Source: Ananas comosus
Taxonomy: Eukaryota > Streptophyta > Magnoliopsida > Poales > Bromeliaceae
NCBI RefSeq assembly: GCF_001540865.1
Contig: NC_033639.1
Coordinates: forward strand, 9,164,432 to 9,228,431
Direction: 5' to 3'
DNA length: 64,000 nucleotides
The translations under genes and the position numbers were made by a program. The notes under the pieces were generated by a model that was not told where the DNA came from, searched no databases, and was given only the letters and a program-made list of their open reading frames with translations. Numbering within the stretch: the first letter of the stretch is position 1; each line of letters begins with the position of its first letter. Shown piece by piece: positions 22,047 to 34,240 of the stretch.

Positions 22047-25030
22047 TTTTTTCACTGTACTTTATGGTGTGTGCTTTGTCTCCTATAAAAATTAAAAAGT
22101 GAACACTGAGTGGGGAAAGGAAGGAAAAATGTCTGGTTAGTCCCTGAACTATCCTCCTATTGGAACTTGTCTTTGTACCATTTTTTTTTTTTTTTCACAT
22201 TTTTAGGACTTGTTTGTTTGGGTGAAAGTGTTTAGATGAAAGTGGAGAGTGGTGAAGTTTTTTTCAGCCGTAATTGATTACTTTCGTTATTTATTTCTTC
22301 GTAACAGAGATATGGTCTAAACTTGAGTTATCTGAAACAGCGTAATTGATTTTGGTCCGAAGTAAAGAACGGTAAAAAAATAATAATAATAAAATAATAT
22401 AATAAGTAATGCTAATTATATTTAAATATATTTAATTATGGCACTAATTATTCTTTTATTTAGTTTGTATATTTAAAATATAATAAAATTTGATTAGTTA
22501 AGTTTTATTATTTTCGTCATTTAGTTTGTACACGTAAGATAGGATGAAAATTGATTAATTAAGTATTTATATATTTTTTTACTTTATAATTGTATTGTTG
22601 TATTATTATAATTTATGTATAAAAAAATAATTTTGTTGGTTTAGATTAAATTTTTAATTATATAGGAATATAATTATATTATTTTTATTTATTAAGTTAT
22701 TTATTATTTATACACAAATTATAGTTTTATATTATTCGAATTCCTGCTCCCACACCAGAATTCTGAAGAAATTTACTTCCATAGCTGTTATAAACAAACA
22801 ATATAAAGAATAATAATTTTACGAATTATATTTAATTTAAAGTTACTTGCAACCACAAAATTCTAGTTTTCGTGAACAAACATATAACAAAAGTCTATTT
22901 CCAATCCCGAAGTTACATATCTTTTTTTTATAAATAACTGAAGTACTATTATATTAATAAATGATTCAACTTGTTTGAAATTCAAATCAATTATATCCCT
23001 TTTTTTTTTAACAGTAATAAATTAAGATTTTATATATATATATATATATAAATTTTGAATACATGCCAAACTACATGGGACATAGTAACAGGAACCAACC
23101 AAATATATTATCAAAATAATAATAATAATAATAAAAAAAAAGGGAAGAGACTAAAGGTGAAGCAACCACCTTTCAACTCCCTCTCTCTCTGACGTATTAT
23201 TAATAATTTTTTTACCAAAATGACCAAAATCCGCTTACGAGAATACCCTGACCTAGAAGAATTATTTATATCTAGAATTTTCATCATAAGGACATAACTG
23301 CTCTAATTTATAAGTGCTTTTGCGGATACTGGTGAGATAAAATATAATAAAATTGAGGATTTTTCTTTATATGAAAAGTACGAACATTTTTCGACAGATC
23401 GTAAGATATTTGATGTTCAAGGGTTACATAATTGAAATAAAAAAGCACATAAACCGAGTCGCAGAAGTAGGATTACATAGGGAAGCAATGTTAGAACTCT
23501 CCATTTACACTAGTGCCATCACTGTTTAGAGCCAGTGTGCTTTTAGCTTCAGTTGTTATAAGATTTATCTTCTATTAAGAACTGTAGCAAAAAGATTTTC
23601 ATCTTAAATGAAAGAAAGAAGCAGATTGATAAATTACAGTAACATTTTGTTTGTTTGCTGCAAGAATTTCTGATTGTCCCAGTAAGAAAAATGAACAAAG
23701 AATCTGCATCAGATTGCTCTTTTTCTGCAGAAATGAACAGCAGGATTATCTATCAGGGACTTCAATTGGACTAGTTTCAGTTCAGTCCAGTTTCAATTCA
23801 AATAGGGCATGGTACATATAAGTATATATATACTTAAGAACTGTGAGTTTGGCTACATCAATCCAACTCTTATTTGATTACTGTCGCGCGTAGGACTAAA
23901 CCGAACAGCGGTTTCAAATCAATAAGAAATAGCAAAAATTGATTATGAAAAGAAAAAGAAAAAGCAGGTTAATAGAAAGACTTCATGAGGAAATTACTGA
24001 GAAGTCTTGGTCTGAACTAAGCTAGACTCGACCGAAACGCGTATTAAACTGAATGTGATGCTTCTTCTGTATGAAATGAATCTTCTCTTGTGAAACAGAT
24101 TCATCATTGACATGAAATTCTCACAACTTTAATTAACCTCAACTACATTTCGCAGCTCGACTGTATCTTATCTGCGCGAACTCCGCTGCTAATTTTCTTT
24201 AACCTTCTTTGATTATTTCGTTTCAGCAATCTTTCCTTCTAATGCATGGTGGTCGAATTTTTCCTTATCATCTGAAATCAAATCATTCTTGGTTCTCTTT
24301 AGTTCTTTACTCATCACTGTTCTCACATCAGCATAAATTAGATCTACAAATTTAGATCAACTACTATTAAGTTTCATCCTTGATAGGTGGTTAGTTAACA
24401 TTGGAAATAAATTGCCCCTGACATTTAACTCTTAACTTGGTACCATTTGCTGTTTTGATGTTCTCTAAACATCAAATTTGCTCTCAATTTGAACTTTCAT
24501 GGGATTTATTTGTGAGAACTCTATAAAACGGCACATACGAAACTTGGCCTACATATGCTGTTTGAAATTGTTTATCTGGAAGTAGATAGGATTTCTCTTA
24601 AACACATCAAATTGGCCTCCCATCTCACTACCAAATCAAATTTAATTCAATGCCAATTTATTTTTAATATAAGTTATAAGTAAAATGAATTATTTGGACT
24701 TAAAAGTCAATTAAATTCTATTGAGAGCCTGTTTAGCCCGACTATGCTTTTTCCGTTAATTTCCGGTTAAATAAACACCACTCAGAAAAACGGAAGTAAC
24801 TTTTGTCACAAACATCTTTCGGACTACTTCGTGCCGCAATATAACCAGAAGTTTCAAATCAGAATTTTCTCGACTTTTTACAAACCAAATTTCTAGTTTC
24901 TAAAATTTCTATTTTTTTGTCCGAATTCAAAAGTGTGGTAAAAACGAGACCAAACAATCAATGAAAGTATAAAATAGCTAGAGTTAAAAAAAAAAAAAGA
25001 AAAAAAGATCCCAATCTAATCTAAGGGCTA
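22046..25030. other. Intergenic AT-rich DNA
   Basis: Nearly 3 kb without a supported gene. It contains (TA)n at about 23033-23050 and (AAT)n at about 23115-23134. No transposon ends were recognised. Confidence 0.45.
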
Positions 25031-26285
25031 CAAGAGAGAGGAAGAGTACAAAGAATTCAAAAAGGTCTCCTTTTTTTTTTCCACAGACTTATAAATCCCT
25101 AACTATTGAAGGGTCGAATTCAACAAGAGATTTGGATGGTTTCCAAATAAAGCTTTTAGGGTTCCTCCAAAGAGAGCAGGGGATCCTCCAAATAGCAATT
25201 GGGTAAACCCAAAAACGCTTAATTTCTATTAAGAAACCCTTAGATTCTTCACAGGTTTTCTCATACAGATCTGTGTGTCGTGTTTTATATTGATTGTGTT
25301 GTTATTGTTGCAATTTAATTTTTTTTTTTTAGTTATTTTAATGCAATTTTCATGATCTGCTGGTCCTTCTTCTGTTCTTGTGATTCATTTTGTTATGCAC
25401 CCATCTATGTTGGATTCTAGGGAATTAGGGTTCTGTGAAGGAGAGCAATTTACATTAGGGCTTGTAGTAACTCCCAAGAATTGCTTGCCGATTGGGAATG
25501 TGGAAAAGGGAATCATAGAGTTGATTGAAGAACAACATTTTGTTATGCCTTGTTAGAGATATCTGTTTACTGAGAAATTGAAAGTAGTTTGAGAGGAGGA
25601 AGTGGGGAATTGGGGTTGATAATTTGTGTTTTAAGATCTTTATTGATGTTAGGAATCATACATCATTGATGGGTAGGAATAGGATTGATTCCAGGTAGGA
25701 CGTTCGGTTCTCACGAAAAAGTTCTGAAAAAGGATTTTCCATCCGTTTGGTTTCCCAAAAACATACTTTTTCCTAAAAAATTTATCTCCAGATTCCATGG
25801 AAAAGTCTTCTTTTCATTTCCAGATTTTTAATCCTGTAAACAAAATCTATGGAAAGGGTGTTTTCCATGAAAAACTCGTTTCCTCGAAATTCGAAAACAG
25901 TTTATGATTTTCTGAGGAACCAAACACCCCTTTATTAATTTTTCTTGAGAAAAGAATGAAGAAGAATTGTGGACACATCAATTCCCTGGAAGAATGAGGA
26001 AGAGATTCTCTAGCAGGGGAGAAAATTGTGACGAAGAATTGTTGACACTTGTTTCGCTATTACTAGTTTTGTAAGATTTTGGTTCAGTTTGGGATTGTTT
26101 TGCTTGCTTCAGTGATCCTTGTTTTCTTTCTCACTACATTCCAGGAAATTATTCTAGGAAGTACAGTAAGTTGCTTATAGAGATGGTGTTATCTGCATTT
26201 GTAAATCTTGCAATGGAAAGCCACTAGAAATAAGCTTACAATTTGGCTGGTCACTTATGATAAAGTTAATTGAGATATGTGATGA
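25031..26285 (+). other. Probable leader exons and intron of the PHD-finger gene
   Basis: A donor (CACAG|GTTTTC) near 25254 and a strong acceptor (pyrimidine tract, CCAG) ending at 26144 suggest a non-coding first exon and a leader intron of about 0.9 kb. No open frame in this stretch resembles a known protein. Confidence 0.4.
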
Positions 26286-28145
26286 ATGCAATTGGAACTA
26301 TCTCTGGATGAGAAATGCAAACCTTTAGATGACAATAGCATTTCATTCACTGGCTCATTTGATTTATTGACTATGAACGAAACAGCAAAGAATGTCGCCT
26401 TCGTATACAAAAGGAGGAGAGTTACTGAATGCAGTCAGAATGACTGCAGGAAAACTGTTTTATCCCCGGATGAGGCGTGCAAATCGTTAGACATGAATAG
26501 GGTTTCGTTCACAAGCTCGTTTGATTTATCGACTATGAAAAGAACGTCAAAGAATGTTGGCTTCGTATACAAAAGGCGGAAACGTAATGAATGCAATTGG
26601 AGTGACTGCGGGAAAACTATTTTTTCGACTATGACGGAAACAGCAAAGAATGTTGGCTTTGTATACAAAAGGCGGAAATGTAATGAATGGAATAGGAATG
26701 ACTGCAGGAAAGCTAGTTTATCTCTGGATGAGTCATGCAAATCTTTAGATAATGTTGGGGTTTCATTCACAAGCTCATTTAATTTACCAAGAATAAAAAG
26801 AACAGCAAAAAATGTTGGCTTCGTATACGAGAAGCAGAAATCGGATAGGAAATCGGTTACGTACCTTTCACGAAATGCAACAGAAAGTTTGAAGCAAAGT
26901 GCAAAATGCAATAGTGAATATTATAAGGATGGAAAAACTATTTTATCTGAGTGTGAGGACGCATGCGAAACTTTAACAAATGTTGGAGTTTCGTTCTCAA
27001 ATTCCTCTGATTTATCGGCTACAAAAAGCATGTTCCCAGTCTCTTCACCAAAGATGTTTAAATTGGTGTTTAAGAGGACGAAGTTTGATAGAAACTCTCT
27101 TGCATTCATTTCAGAAAATACAACATACAGAATTGCTTGTCCATGTTCCAGCGCAAGTTCTGACGAACAATCAGTTATATTGCCCATAAAAACATCTAAT
27201 TGTGATCTTCGTAAACCTGCATTAAACTCAATTATAGATGATAGATGTTCTTCGTCAGTCTCTTGTGTGCCATCTTTAATGAAGAAAGAAGAAAAGGGCC
27301 GTGAGCACTGTTCTTCTAAGGATGCTGATGTGGTAGAACAGTTAAACAAAGTTGCTTCAGTAAAGGAGCTCTGCATCTCTGTGCTGAAAAGCGATGGACT
27401 CCTTGGAGATGCGGGGACTAGTAATGAAGATGATCCTATTGCGGTCCCTTGTGATCGAGATGCTAACTGTTCTGAAACATGCAAAATTTGTGGGCTTCTG
27501 GGAAATCTATTGGAGATGTTAATTTGTGACATTTGTGAAGAAGCATTTCATCTGCCTTGTTGCAAACCAAAGATAAAGAAAATACCGGTCGATGAGTGGT
27601 ACTGTCAGACTTGCTTCAGAACAAAACGCAAGTCCTTATCTGCAGAATACTCGAGGAACAAAAGTGAACCATCCAAGAAGAGTAAGAGTCGGTCACCTCG
27701 TCTGCGTCAGGATTGGATAACTTTGATGTTGAAAGACACCCAACCATATACAACAGGGGTTCCAATTGGTGAAGATTTCCAAGCAGACATTCCGGACTGG
27801 TCTGGTCCAATGTCAGAGTATGCTCTCTTTACTCCTATATGTTCTTGCAATTCATTTTATCTTTGACTGGAAGATTTTCTCTTTTCTTCCCCCTTTTTTG
27901 GATTAAATTAGGAATTGGACAAAGCCTTTTGTGATCAGGAGCAACAAGCTTTGTTTTCAAAAAAATATGTTTGGTAATTTACGTGGAAATAAGACACATA
28001 ATTCTTCTTTTCTGACAAAATTTGTTTTGCAGTGGTCTCCTGTAAATATTCAATATCATGAATAAAAAGCAGATTTTTGTTATTTGTTCCTTAATATCAT
28101 CTCTATTATCATTATTTCTGCAGCAGCGCCAGTTATTACGATTGA
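26286..28145 (+). CDS. PHD-finger protein with internal repeats, apparently truncated
   Basis: Exon 1 is 26286-27817 and the likely exon 2 starts at 28124, giving 517 residues to a TGA at 28143. Residues 1-270 are about five imperfect units of 50-60 residues with the pattern LSxDEACKSLD ... VSFTSSFDLS ... TAKNVGFVYKRRK ... DCxKT; unit three is shortened. One PHD finger follows at 399-443 (CKICG ... ICDIC ... FHLPC ... WYCQTC), a reader of histone tails in most families. The conserved segment TLMLKDTQPYTTGVPIGEDFQADIPDWSGP then matches a plant PHD family that, as I recall, normally has about 100 more residues. Here the next exon reads ASYYD, stop, then TSQMDPAEFHNLD in the same frame before another donor. 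A nonsense change or pseudogene is therefore likely. ATG 26286 directly follows an in-frame TGA. Confidence 0.72.
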
Positions 28146-30600
28146 ACTTCTCAGATGGATCCTGCTGAATTTCATAATCTGGATGTAAGATTCATATCTC
28201 TATTTTTCACCATTTTTGCAATTTTTGTGCTGCACATCGAATTTTCATTACTTTATTAGAATTATGGAACCTAGTTGAAATACTCGATGCGATTTTTCAT
28301 TGATATAGCATGCAATGTATCTTCCATGTCAAAATTTTCTTCTGACTCTCTCATTCTATAATAATGCACTTCCATAATACCGCTTTTGTCGTTGAACGGG
28401 AATGTAAATGAATTTGCTAATGCACTCAATCTACCCCGCTTAGTGTCTCTTATCTAAACAGATTACGGTGCTCTTATCTTATCTTTACATTATTAATGAT
28501 CTTCATAATCTTATTACTGGCACAAGACTTTGTTATCTAGTACATATTCATATTTACATATGTCGGTATTATATTTCTGCAGCATAATTTTGATTAATTT
28601 CTATATGCTTTCCATTCTTAATGACCACTTAATCCATACATACAGGTGAAGAAAGGCCATTTTGATCCTGAATGAAGTTGTAGCTGTATAATATGAAAGG
28701 GGCCTGATAACAAATATACATACATTTCTCTGTAGTTTAGTATGCAAGGGTTTTTGGCATTCGAATTCGTAGATTTTGTGTAATATGAGGTTTGCTGATA
28801 CCAAATTCATTCTGGATTAGGCAGAGAGCTGTATCATCTATATATAATTGATCGTGTTCGATTCGCTGCCAACGACGGCATTTCAAGGCCAATTTTGTTG
28901 TGTAGCTCTATTTAGGGGTAAAAAAAGAAGAAATGTTTCAATCGAGTTCATCAATAGTAATTCTGATTCAGATTAACTTCCCATATGTTTTCGCGGTGCC
29001 AGATTTGGAATTGTATTATCCCTTTTGTATTCCAGTTGGGTCTGGTGGTAATGGTTTGTTGATTTCTTACCCTTCACAGCATTCGGCGTGCAGCTTCTTC
29101 GAAGATTGGTACATGTGATTGATCAAAAAGAGTAGAACAAGCACATTCCCTCCTTTCTTTGTGGTTTTTCGCATCAAATAGGGGTGCTTCTTCAAGTTTG
29201 TATGGACAATCACATTTCCTCGAGTAGCTAACCTCCATAATTATTGATAAGTTGGACAAAATATAGTTCCAACTTACTGAGGCCTAATTCAGTCAGAAAT
29301 GCTTAGTTTTCCGAATTCCGCTCAGCAGTGATTTGTAAGGCTTAGTTGATCCAAAATCATTTTCAGGAGAATATAAGCATCGTATATTGAATCAGTTTGA
29401 GGCTCAAATACTCACTCAATTTAAGCTTATTTTAAGCAAGAATACATAAATGATCACTGCCAATAAAAGAATATTGTAAATCGGACTTACAAATGTAATC
29501 AATCAATTTAGAAACTAGAGCAAAGTGTGCTCACAATACCTGAAAGTATTTTCCATACAATTTGTTCAAACACAAAATGTCGCACTTAAGGCAATGTAGT
29601 TATTCACGACAACAAAACATCGTCAAGATGGAAAACCCAGAAACAAGAGACTAAACGTTTATTCCAACCTTCCATGCAAACAAGGCAATGGAAGAACATT
29701 GGTGTAGGTAAAATATCTGCCGAAGAAATGAGATGCAAGCTTTCATCACAACCAACCCAGAAAATGATCTTCGGTCCTGCAGAAAGGCAATACATATCAA
29801 TTAAAATCATGCTAAAATTTCATTATTATAGTACAAACGCTCACCATTTTATCGACTCTTTTGTAATCATCTTTCATTAAGAATCACTTCAACGTTTTCC
29901 ATCTGTCTTAACGAATGGAAAGAACGAATTGTCCTCGAAGAAGTTCAGAAGCCCAGAGAGACTTAACTTGACAAAACAGAATCCATAAATAAGACTGGCT
30001 AAGATTAACTGCTTTAAGAAAAGAGCAGGATAACACTGTCAAACATATCACATGGAAGGGGAAAAAAAAACACCGCAAGGGCAAGAGAATTTAGATGAAA
30101 AACGTGATGCATCATTGTATGAATTTGAATTACACTCGATTAGAGTGCTGCCACCATCATATATTTTAAGTGAATTTCGTAGTAGACACACCTCAAGAAA
30201 ACATACTATATATCTCCCCTCAATTAGTGGATTAAAGCAAACTTCTATCACCGGATGCAAGATAATTTGGTCCAGCAATATTTGAGAGCATGCCACACGC
30301 AAACTTTTCTCTGAGCCCTATTTCTCACCATGGAACCCCTCCACCCTAACCACCTCTAGTATGCACCGGTTTAATTATCTATGCCTCCAATCTACTGTGC
30401 TTGCCCAAAACTACACTACCCTGATCATTTGAAGAGCTATCATCACTTCATTCATGCCTGTTTATTTGTTCAATCAACAAGTAACATCGAGTTCAACAAG
30501 TAACATCGAGTTAAAGACAATGTGGCATAAAAAGGTGATATAAAGGCATTGTCCTCTAAGCACATCAAGCAGCCAGCAATTAAATTGATACTAGAGAGAA
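28146..30600. other. 3' region of the PHD gene and intergenic DNA
   Basis: 28146-28184 still reads TSQMDPAEFHNLD in the frame of the PHD protein and ends at a GTAAGA donor. A later acceptor near 28646 would add only VKKGHFDPE before a stop. I could not find the family's usual C-terminal exon. Past 28.8 kb there is no supported gene; one small 18-bp tandem repeat (AACAAGTAACATCGAGTT) lies near 30475-30512. Confidence 0.4.
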
Positions 30601-30619
30601 AGCAAATTTCTTTATCGAC

Positions 30620-31690
30620 CAAAAGCCTCTGATCAGACACATGTCAACAGATGAAGAAAGAAACAATCCTAGATTCCTACTCCTGCACAAGATGAATCCA
30701 ACACCACAATGTCATCAATGAATGATAGTAGTTGGTATAACTATTCAGATATGGTTCATCTGTTTCGCCAACAATTAACAGCCGAAAATTCAATTTCTGC
30801 ATTGACATAAGCTCCCTGATTCAAATACAAGTTGCCAAAAAAAAAAAGCGCTAAACCACCCTGCATTCCAATCCCTATTCAAGGCGGATCAACACCAGAA
30901 GAAACCATATTAGTGTTTAAATCTGGTGGATCTACCATCTATAAATAGATAAAAACTCTTCTTTTTTTTTTTGTGTGTGTGTGTGTGTGACCTAAACGCC
31001 CAGATCAAACACATGACACCAATCAAAGAAACCAAAACTAAACAAAATCCTAGATTCTTATTCCCATCCAAAATGAATCTAACACCATAAGAATGCCACT
31101 AATGAGTGTAAACACCATAGCATTAGTGTTTAAACCTTGTTGATCTACTTTATCGTCTATTATAATCAACAAAAATTCTAATTGTTTCATCAACTTAAAA
31201 CTCCCCGATCCAACACATGCTACCAAACAATGAAACTGAAACTAAACAAAACCCCAGAATCTACTCCCATCCGAGATGAATTAAACACCTTGAGCACGCC
31301 TCTGCTGATCGAAAGTAGTCACTATGTAGGTTTCCATTTCATGATCTGGTATGAATACAAAAATCGATTTTTCCTGTTAAACTAAACTCCCTGATCCAAA
31401 GCATCCCACAAAACGAAGAAACCAACATTAACCAAAATGGTAAATTCCCATCCACCCGAGTTGAATCAAACACCAAAAGAATGCAACCGACCAATAACAT
31501 ATAGCACCATCCAAGTGTCTAACTCTCGTTGATCTACTGTAGCATAATATATAACCAACAAAAATTCGATTTTTCTTTTTCTCATCAACCTAAACTTCCC
31601 GATCCGACATCCGACACCAATTTGACGAAACCAAGACTAAACAAAACCCTAGATTCCAATCGTTCTCCAAGATGAATCTAGTTAGAAAGA
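30620..31690. repeat. Six diverged tandem units of 185-208 bp
   Basis: The landmark GATC/GATTCAAACACATG-like word occurs at 30631, 30818, 31003, 31207, 31393 and 31601. Each is preceded by a TAAACTCCC-like word; several units also carry AACAAAAYCCTAGATTC and AGATGAATCNAACACC in order. Spacing is 187, 185, 204, 186 and 208 bp. The array stops about 45 bp before the stop codon of the minus-strand ATP17-like gene and is probably partly in its 3' UTR. No protein is encoded in the units. Confidence 0.7.
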
Positions 31691-31733
31691 TTGAGCAATT
31701 AGGATTTCGATTTGGGACCTGGGGGCGGCGGGA

Positions 31734-32018
31734 TCAGTGGTGGCCGCCGCCTCCTCCGGCGGCGGCGGCAGCTTGCTGGTGCTCGAGGTGGCGGCGCTCG
31801 TGGGGGAGGGCGACGAGGTAGGAGAAGATCATGCCGCCGATGCAGACGTGGAAGAGGGGCTCGACGGAGCTCGTCTCGATGTACTTCTCGATGTAGCGGT
31901 CCACGGCCTGGTCCGCGCTCTTCTTGATGTAATCCCACGTGAGCCGCGGCTTCAGGTACCCGGGGAGCTCCCTCACCTTCATCCCCTTGATCTCGTTGTA
32001 GAACGTGCGCAGCGCCAT
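31734..32018 (-). CDS. Mitochondrial ATP synthase subunit, ATP17/Fb15-like
   Basis: Intronless, 94 residues, starting [24 protein letters not shown]. It closely resembles the plant protein once called fiber protein Fb15 (Arabidopsis At4g30010), a small F0 component of mitochondrial F1F0 ATP synthase. Residues 20-50 are a charged amphipathic stretch ([23 protein letters not shown]). A single membrane helix at about 56-72 ([17 protein letters not shown]) follows, then ERRHLEHQQ and an Ala/Gly/His tail. The start is fixed by homology at [11 protein letters not shown]. The GC-rich coding sequence sits in AT-rich surroundings. It is divergently oriented to the AP180 gene 2.7 kb away. Confidence 0.85.
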   Translation of the reverse strand: MALRTFYNEIKGMKVRELPGYLKPRLTWDYIKKSADQAVDRYIEKYIETSSVEPLFHVCIGGMIFSYLVALPHERRHLEHQQAAAAAGGGGGHH

Positions 32019-33130
32019 GGATGAGCAACGCCCCGTCGGAAACCCTAACCCTAGCTTTTCAATTCGACAGAGATTAGAGACGACGAACGGAAACCCTAAC
32101 CCAGATTAGATACCACGGGGGACGGACGATGAGAAGTGCGAGTAGAATACAAAACAACAGTGATGGATAATTTCATATGCACCCCTGTACGTTTTAAAAT
32201 TATCTACAGCTCCCTAAAAGTTTTAATTATTAAATAAATATATCCTTCCAACGCTCGAAAATATTCAAATTTTGTTCTTACAATTTGAGTATTTGTTAGT
32301 AGATTTTGCCCTTACAAAAAGTAATTTGTAAATTTCTTTTTAATTTATAATTTATAGTTCACATAAAGTGGTAAAATATATAGAATATTAGTAATAATAA
32401 ATGATGTTGAATAATATTTAATAAAGTTCAGACACATATTTGTGAAAGGGCTCACGATTTGGAGTTTGTATATTTTTATCTGCACGTGAATATGATGAAT
32501 CATTCTTTCAAAAAAAAACCCTTTATAAAATTTAAAATTGTAAAAGAATCTTAGTATTCTAAATTATGGATTTTTAAATATATAAAATAGTGATATCATG
32601 TTGTTTATTTAAATTAAACCACAAAACACTAGATTTTGAATTGCTCTTATTTTAACTCTAGATAGAATTAAAGTGAAGTAAATATAAATACAAAAATATT
32701 CTGAAATAAGATAAAGGTTTATTTAAAGAAGGCAAATTTTTTTGTAGCAACCATGTTCAGTATTTTATTTCAATTTAGATCAGATCTCCCAACAATAAAA
32801 AAAAAAAGTGTTTTTTACATAAAAAAGGAACTGCTTTCTTCAGCAATCACCTTTAGCGGATTTATACATCATAAATTAAAATATTAATTTATTTTAAATT
32901 CTTTCCATGTTACATAAGATTACTTGTGATTATTTATTTATGCATCGCATGCGTGTAAATCTAGTAGGCAAATATAATTATTTCTAATAAAACAAAAGCG
33001 TTACCTAAAAAATGGGCCATGATAGCCTTGTGATAGAAGTAGCCCAATTCTGGGCATTAAATCAATTACATTTGAACAACAGAATCTCAAAACAAAGCAC
33101 AATATTCAAACACTAGGTTATATATATAGT
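32019..33130. other. ATP17-like promoter side and AT-rich intergenic DNA
   Basis: The first 130 bp contain several AAACCCTA motifs (telobox in the gene's orientation). The rest is AT-rich without a recognisable gene. Confidence 0.45.
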
Positions 33131-33378
33131 GTAGAGCTACTATGCTATCGGAGCACAGAGGATTTGATGCTTCCGATTTTTTGATCCTTGGATCAAGAAT
33201 TATACGGTTGGGATGATTGTAGTCTCCCTTAGGATTGAGTAATACCTCTAAGGTTGAGTGGTCCCCACAGAATAATAATATTAATCCAAATGTTAGAAAT
33301 GATTAAAAAAGCCGATCTTAGGTTCAAAAAGTTTGAAGCACCAGATTCTTCATACTTTCGATAGCATAGTAGCTCTAC
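33131..33378. mobile_element. MITE A with perfect 20-bp TIRs
   Basis: GTAGAGCTACTATGCTATCG at the left end (33131-33150) is exactly inverted at the right end (33359-33378). The length is 248 bp with no coding capacity. A TA-rich stretch lies on the left and (CT)n then (TA)n on the right. It shares the CTACTATGCTAT end with the elements at 34.0, 46.4 and 59.4 kb. Confidence 0.8.
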
Positions 33379-33435
33379 TCTCTCTCTCTCTCTCTCTCTA
33401 TCTCGTCATCTCTGTATATATATATATATATATAT

Positions 33436-33468
<33 letters not shown>
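33379..33468. repeat. (CT)n, (TA)n and (GA)n microsatellites between MITEs
   Basis: (CT)n at about 33376-33400, (TA)n at about 33416-33438 and (GA)n at about 33439-33468 lie between two MITEs. Confidence 0.85.
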
Positions 33469-33470
<2 letters not shown>

Positions 33471-33699
33471 CTGCCTACAGTGCTATCGGAAGGTTATAGA
33501 GCACTTGGTGCCATCCAACTTTTTGTCTTTCGAAATCACACCTCTGAACCATTTCCGTACCTCGTTGATTCATACTATTCAACAAATCACATACTCAACC
33601 CTAGGGGACCACTATCATCCTAACCGCACATCGCTTTATTCAATAGCCGAAAATTTAATAGCACATGTCATTGGTGCTATTAATAGTATTCTAGTCTAG

Positions 33700-33701
<2 letters not shown>
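33469..33701. mobile_element. MITE B, related to MITE A
   Basis: Its 233 bp lie between (GA)n on the left and (TA)n on the right. The ends are imperfectly inverted (TACAGTGCTATCGGAAG versus ATTAATAGTATTCTAG). The interior shares the AACCCTAGGGGACCAC, CATCCTAACCGCACAT and CAATAGCCGAAAA-like words with the element at 59.4 kb. Confidence 0.65.
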
Positions 33702-33739
<38 letters not shown>

Positions 33740-33743
<4 letters not shown>

Positions 33744-33952
33744 GCTAGAATACTTTTAGAAGTACCAATCCGTTGGTGCTTCTAGGTTTTTAGCCTTTGG
33801 ATCTACTTCTTAATTACTAATAGCCTTTAGATCAAACACTATTGCGCCTACCACCATCTACCACCATCATCCCAACCCTACATATCTCTCTATCCAATGG
33901 CTAAAAATTCAAAAGCACCACTCACTTGGTGCTTTTGGAAGTATTCTAGCTC

Positions 33953-33956
<4 letters not shown>
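33740..33956. mobile_element. MITE C, GCTAGAATACTT ends
   Basis: AGCTAGAATACTT at the left end is inverted as AAGTATTCTAGCT at the right end, and the adjoining GGTGCTTCTAG/GGTGCTTTTGG words also pair with their inverse. Length is about 217 bp. (TA)n lies left and (CT)n(TA)n right. Confidence 0.7.
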
Positions 33957-34010
<54 letters not shown>

Positions 34011-34022
34011 GAATTAGAACTA

Positions 34023-34240
34023 GGCTACTATGCTATTAATAGCACCAAGTCATTAGTGCTACCAAGTTTTTGGCTATTGGATTAAGAAATGTGCAGTTAG
34101 GATTATGTGGACACCCTAGGGTTGAGTGAGTGGTTAGTTGAATAGTATGATCTAACGGGTGAAAAGAATCAAAAAGGTAAATCTAACGGTAGAAAACTTG
34201 GTAGCACCAAGTGCTTCGTGCTATTAATAGCATAGTAGCC
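34023..34240. mobile_element. MITE D with 23-bp TIRs
   Basis: The left end GGCTACTATGCTATTAATAG, continuing CAC, is exactly inverted at 34218-34240. The interior includes the AACCCTAGGG/CCCTAGGGTTG word in reverse orientation relative to MITE B. (TA)n runs flank the element at 33995-34010 and 34256-34276. Confidence 0.8.

Noticed and set aside
26435..27532. Minus-strand frames opposite the PHD exon
   Set aside because: Shadows of the real coding strand; repeats and PHD motif make sense only on the plus strand.
28933..29259. Small frames on both strands near 29 kb
   Set aside because: No recognisable motif, and equal open length on both strands suggests chance.
30620..31690. CRISPR-like spacing of about 190-bp repeats
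   Set aside because: Whole units are repeated and diverged, without short identical repeats and unique spacers, and the DNA is plant nuclear.
33131..34240. Long terminal repeats of a retrotransposon
   Set aside because: The repeated ends are inverted, not direct, and no primer-binding site, polypurine tract or gag-pol sequence lies between them.
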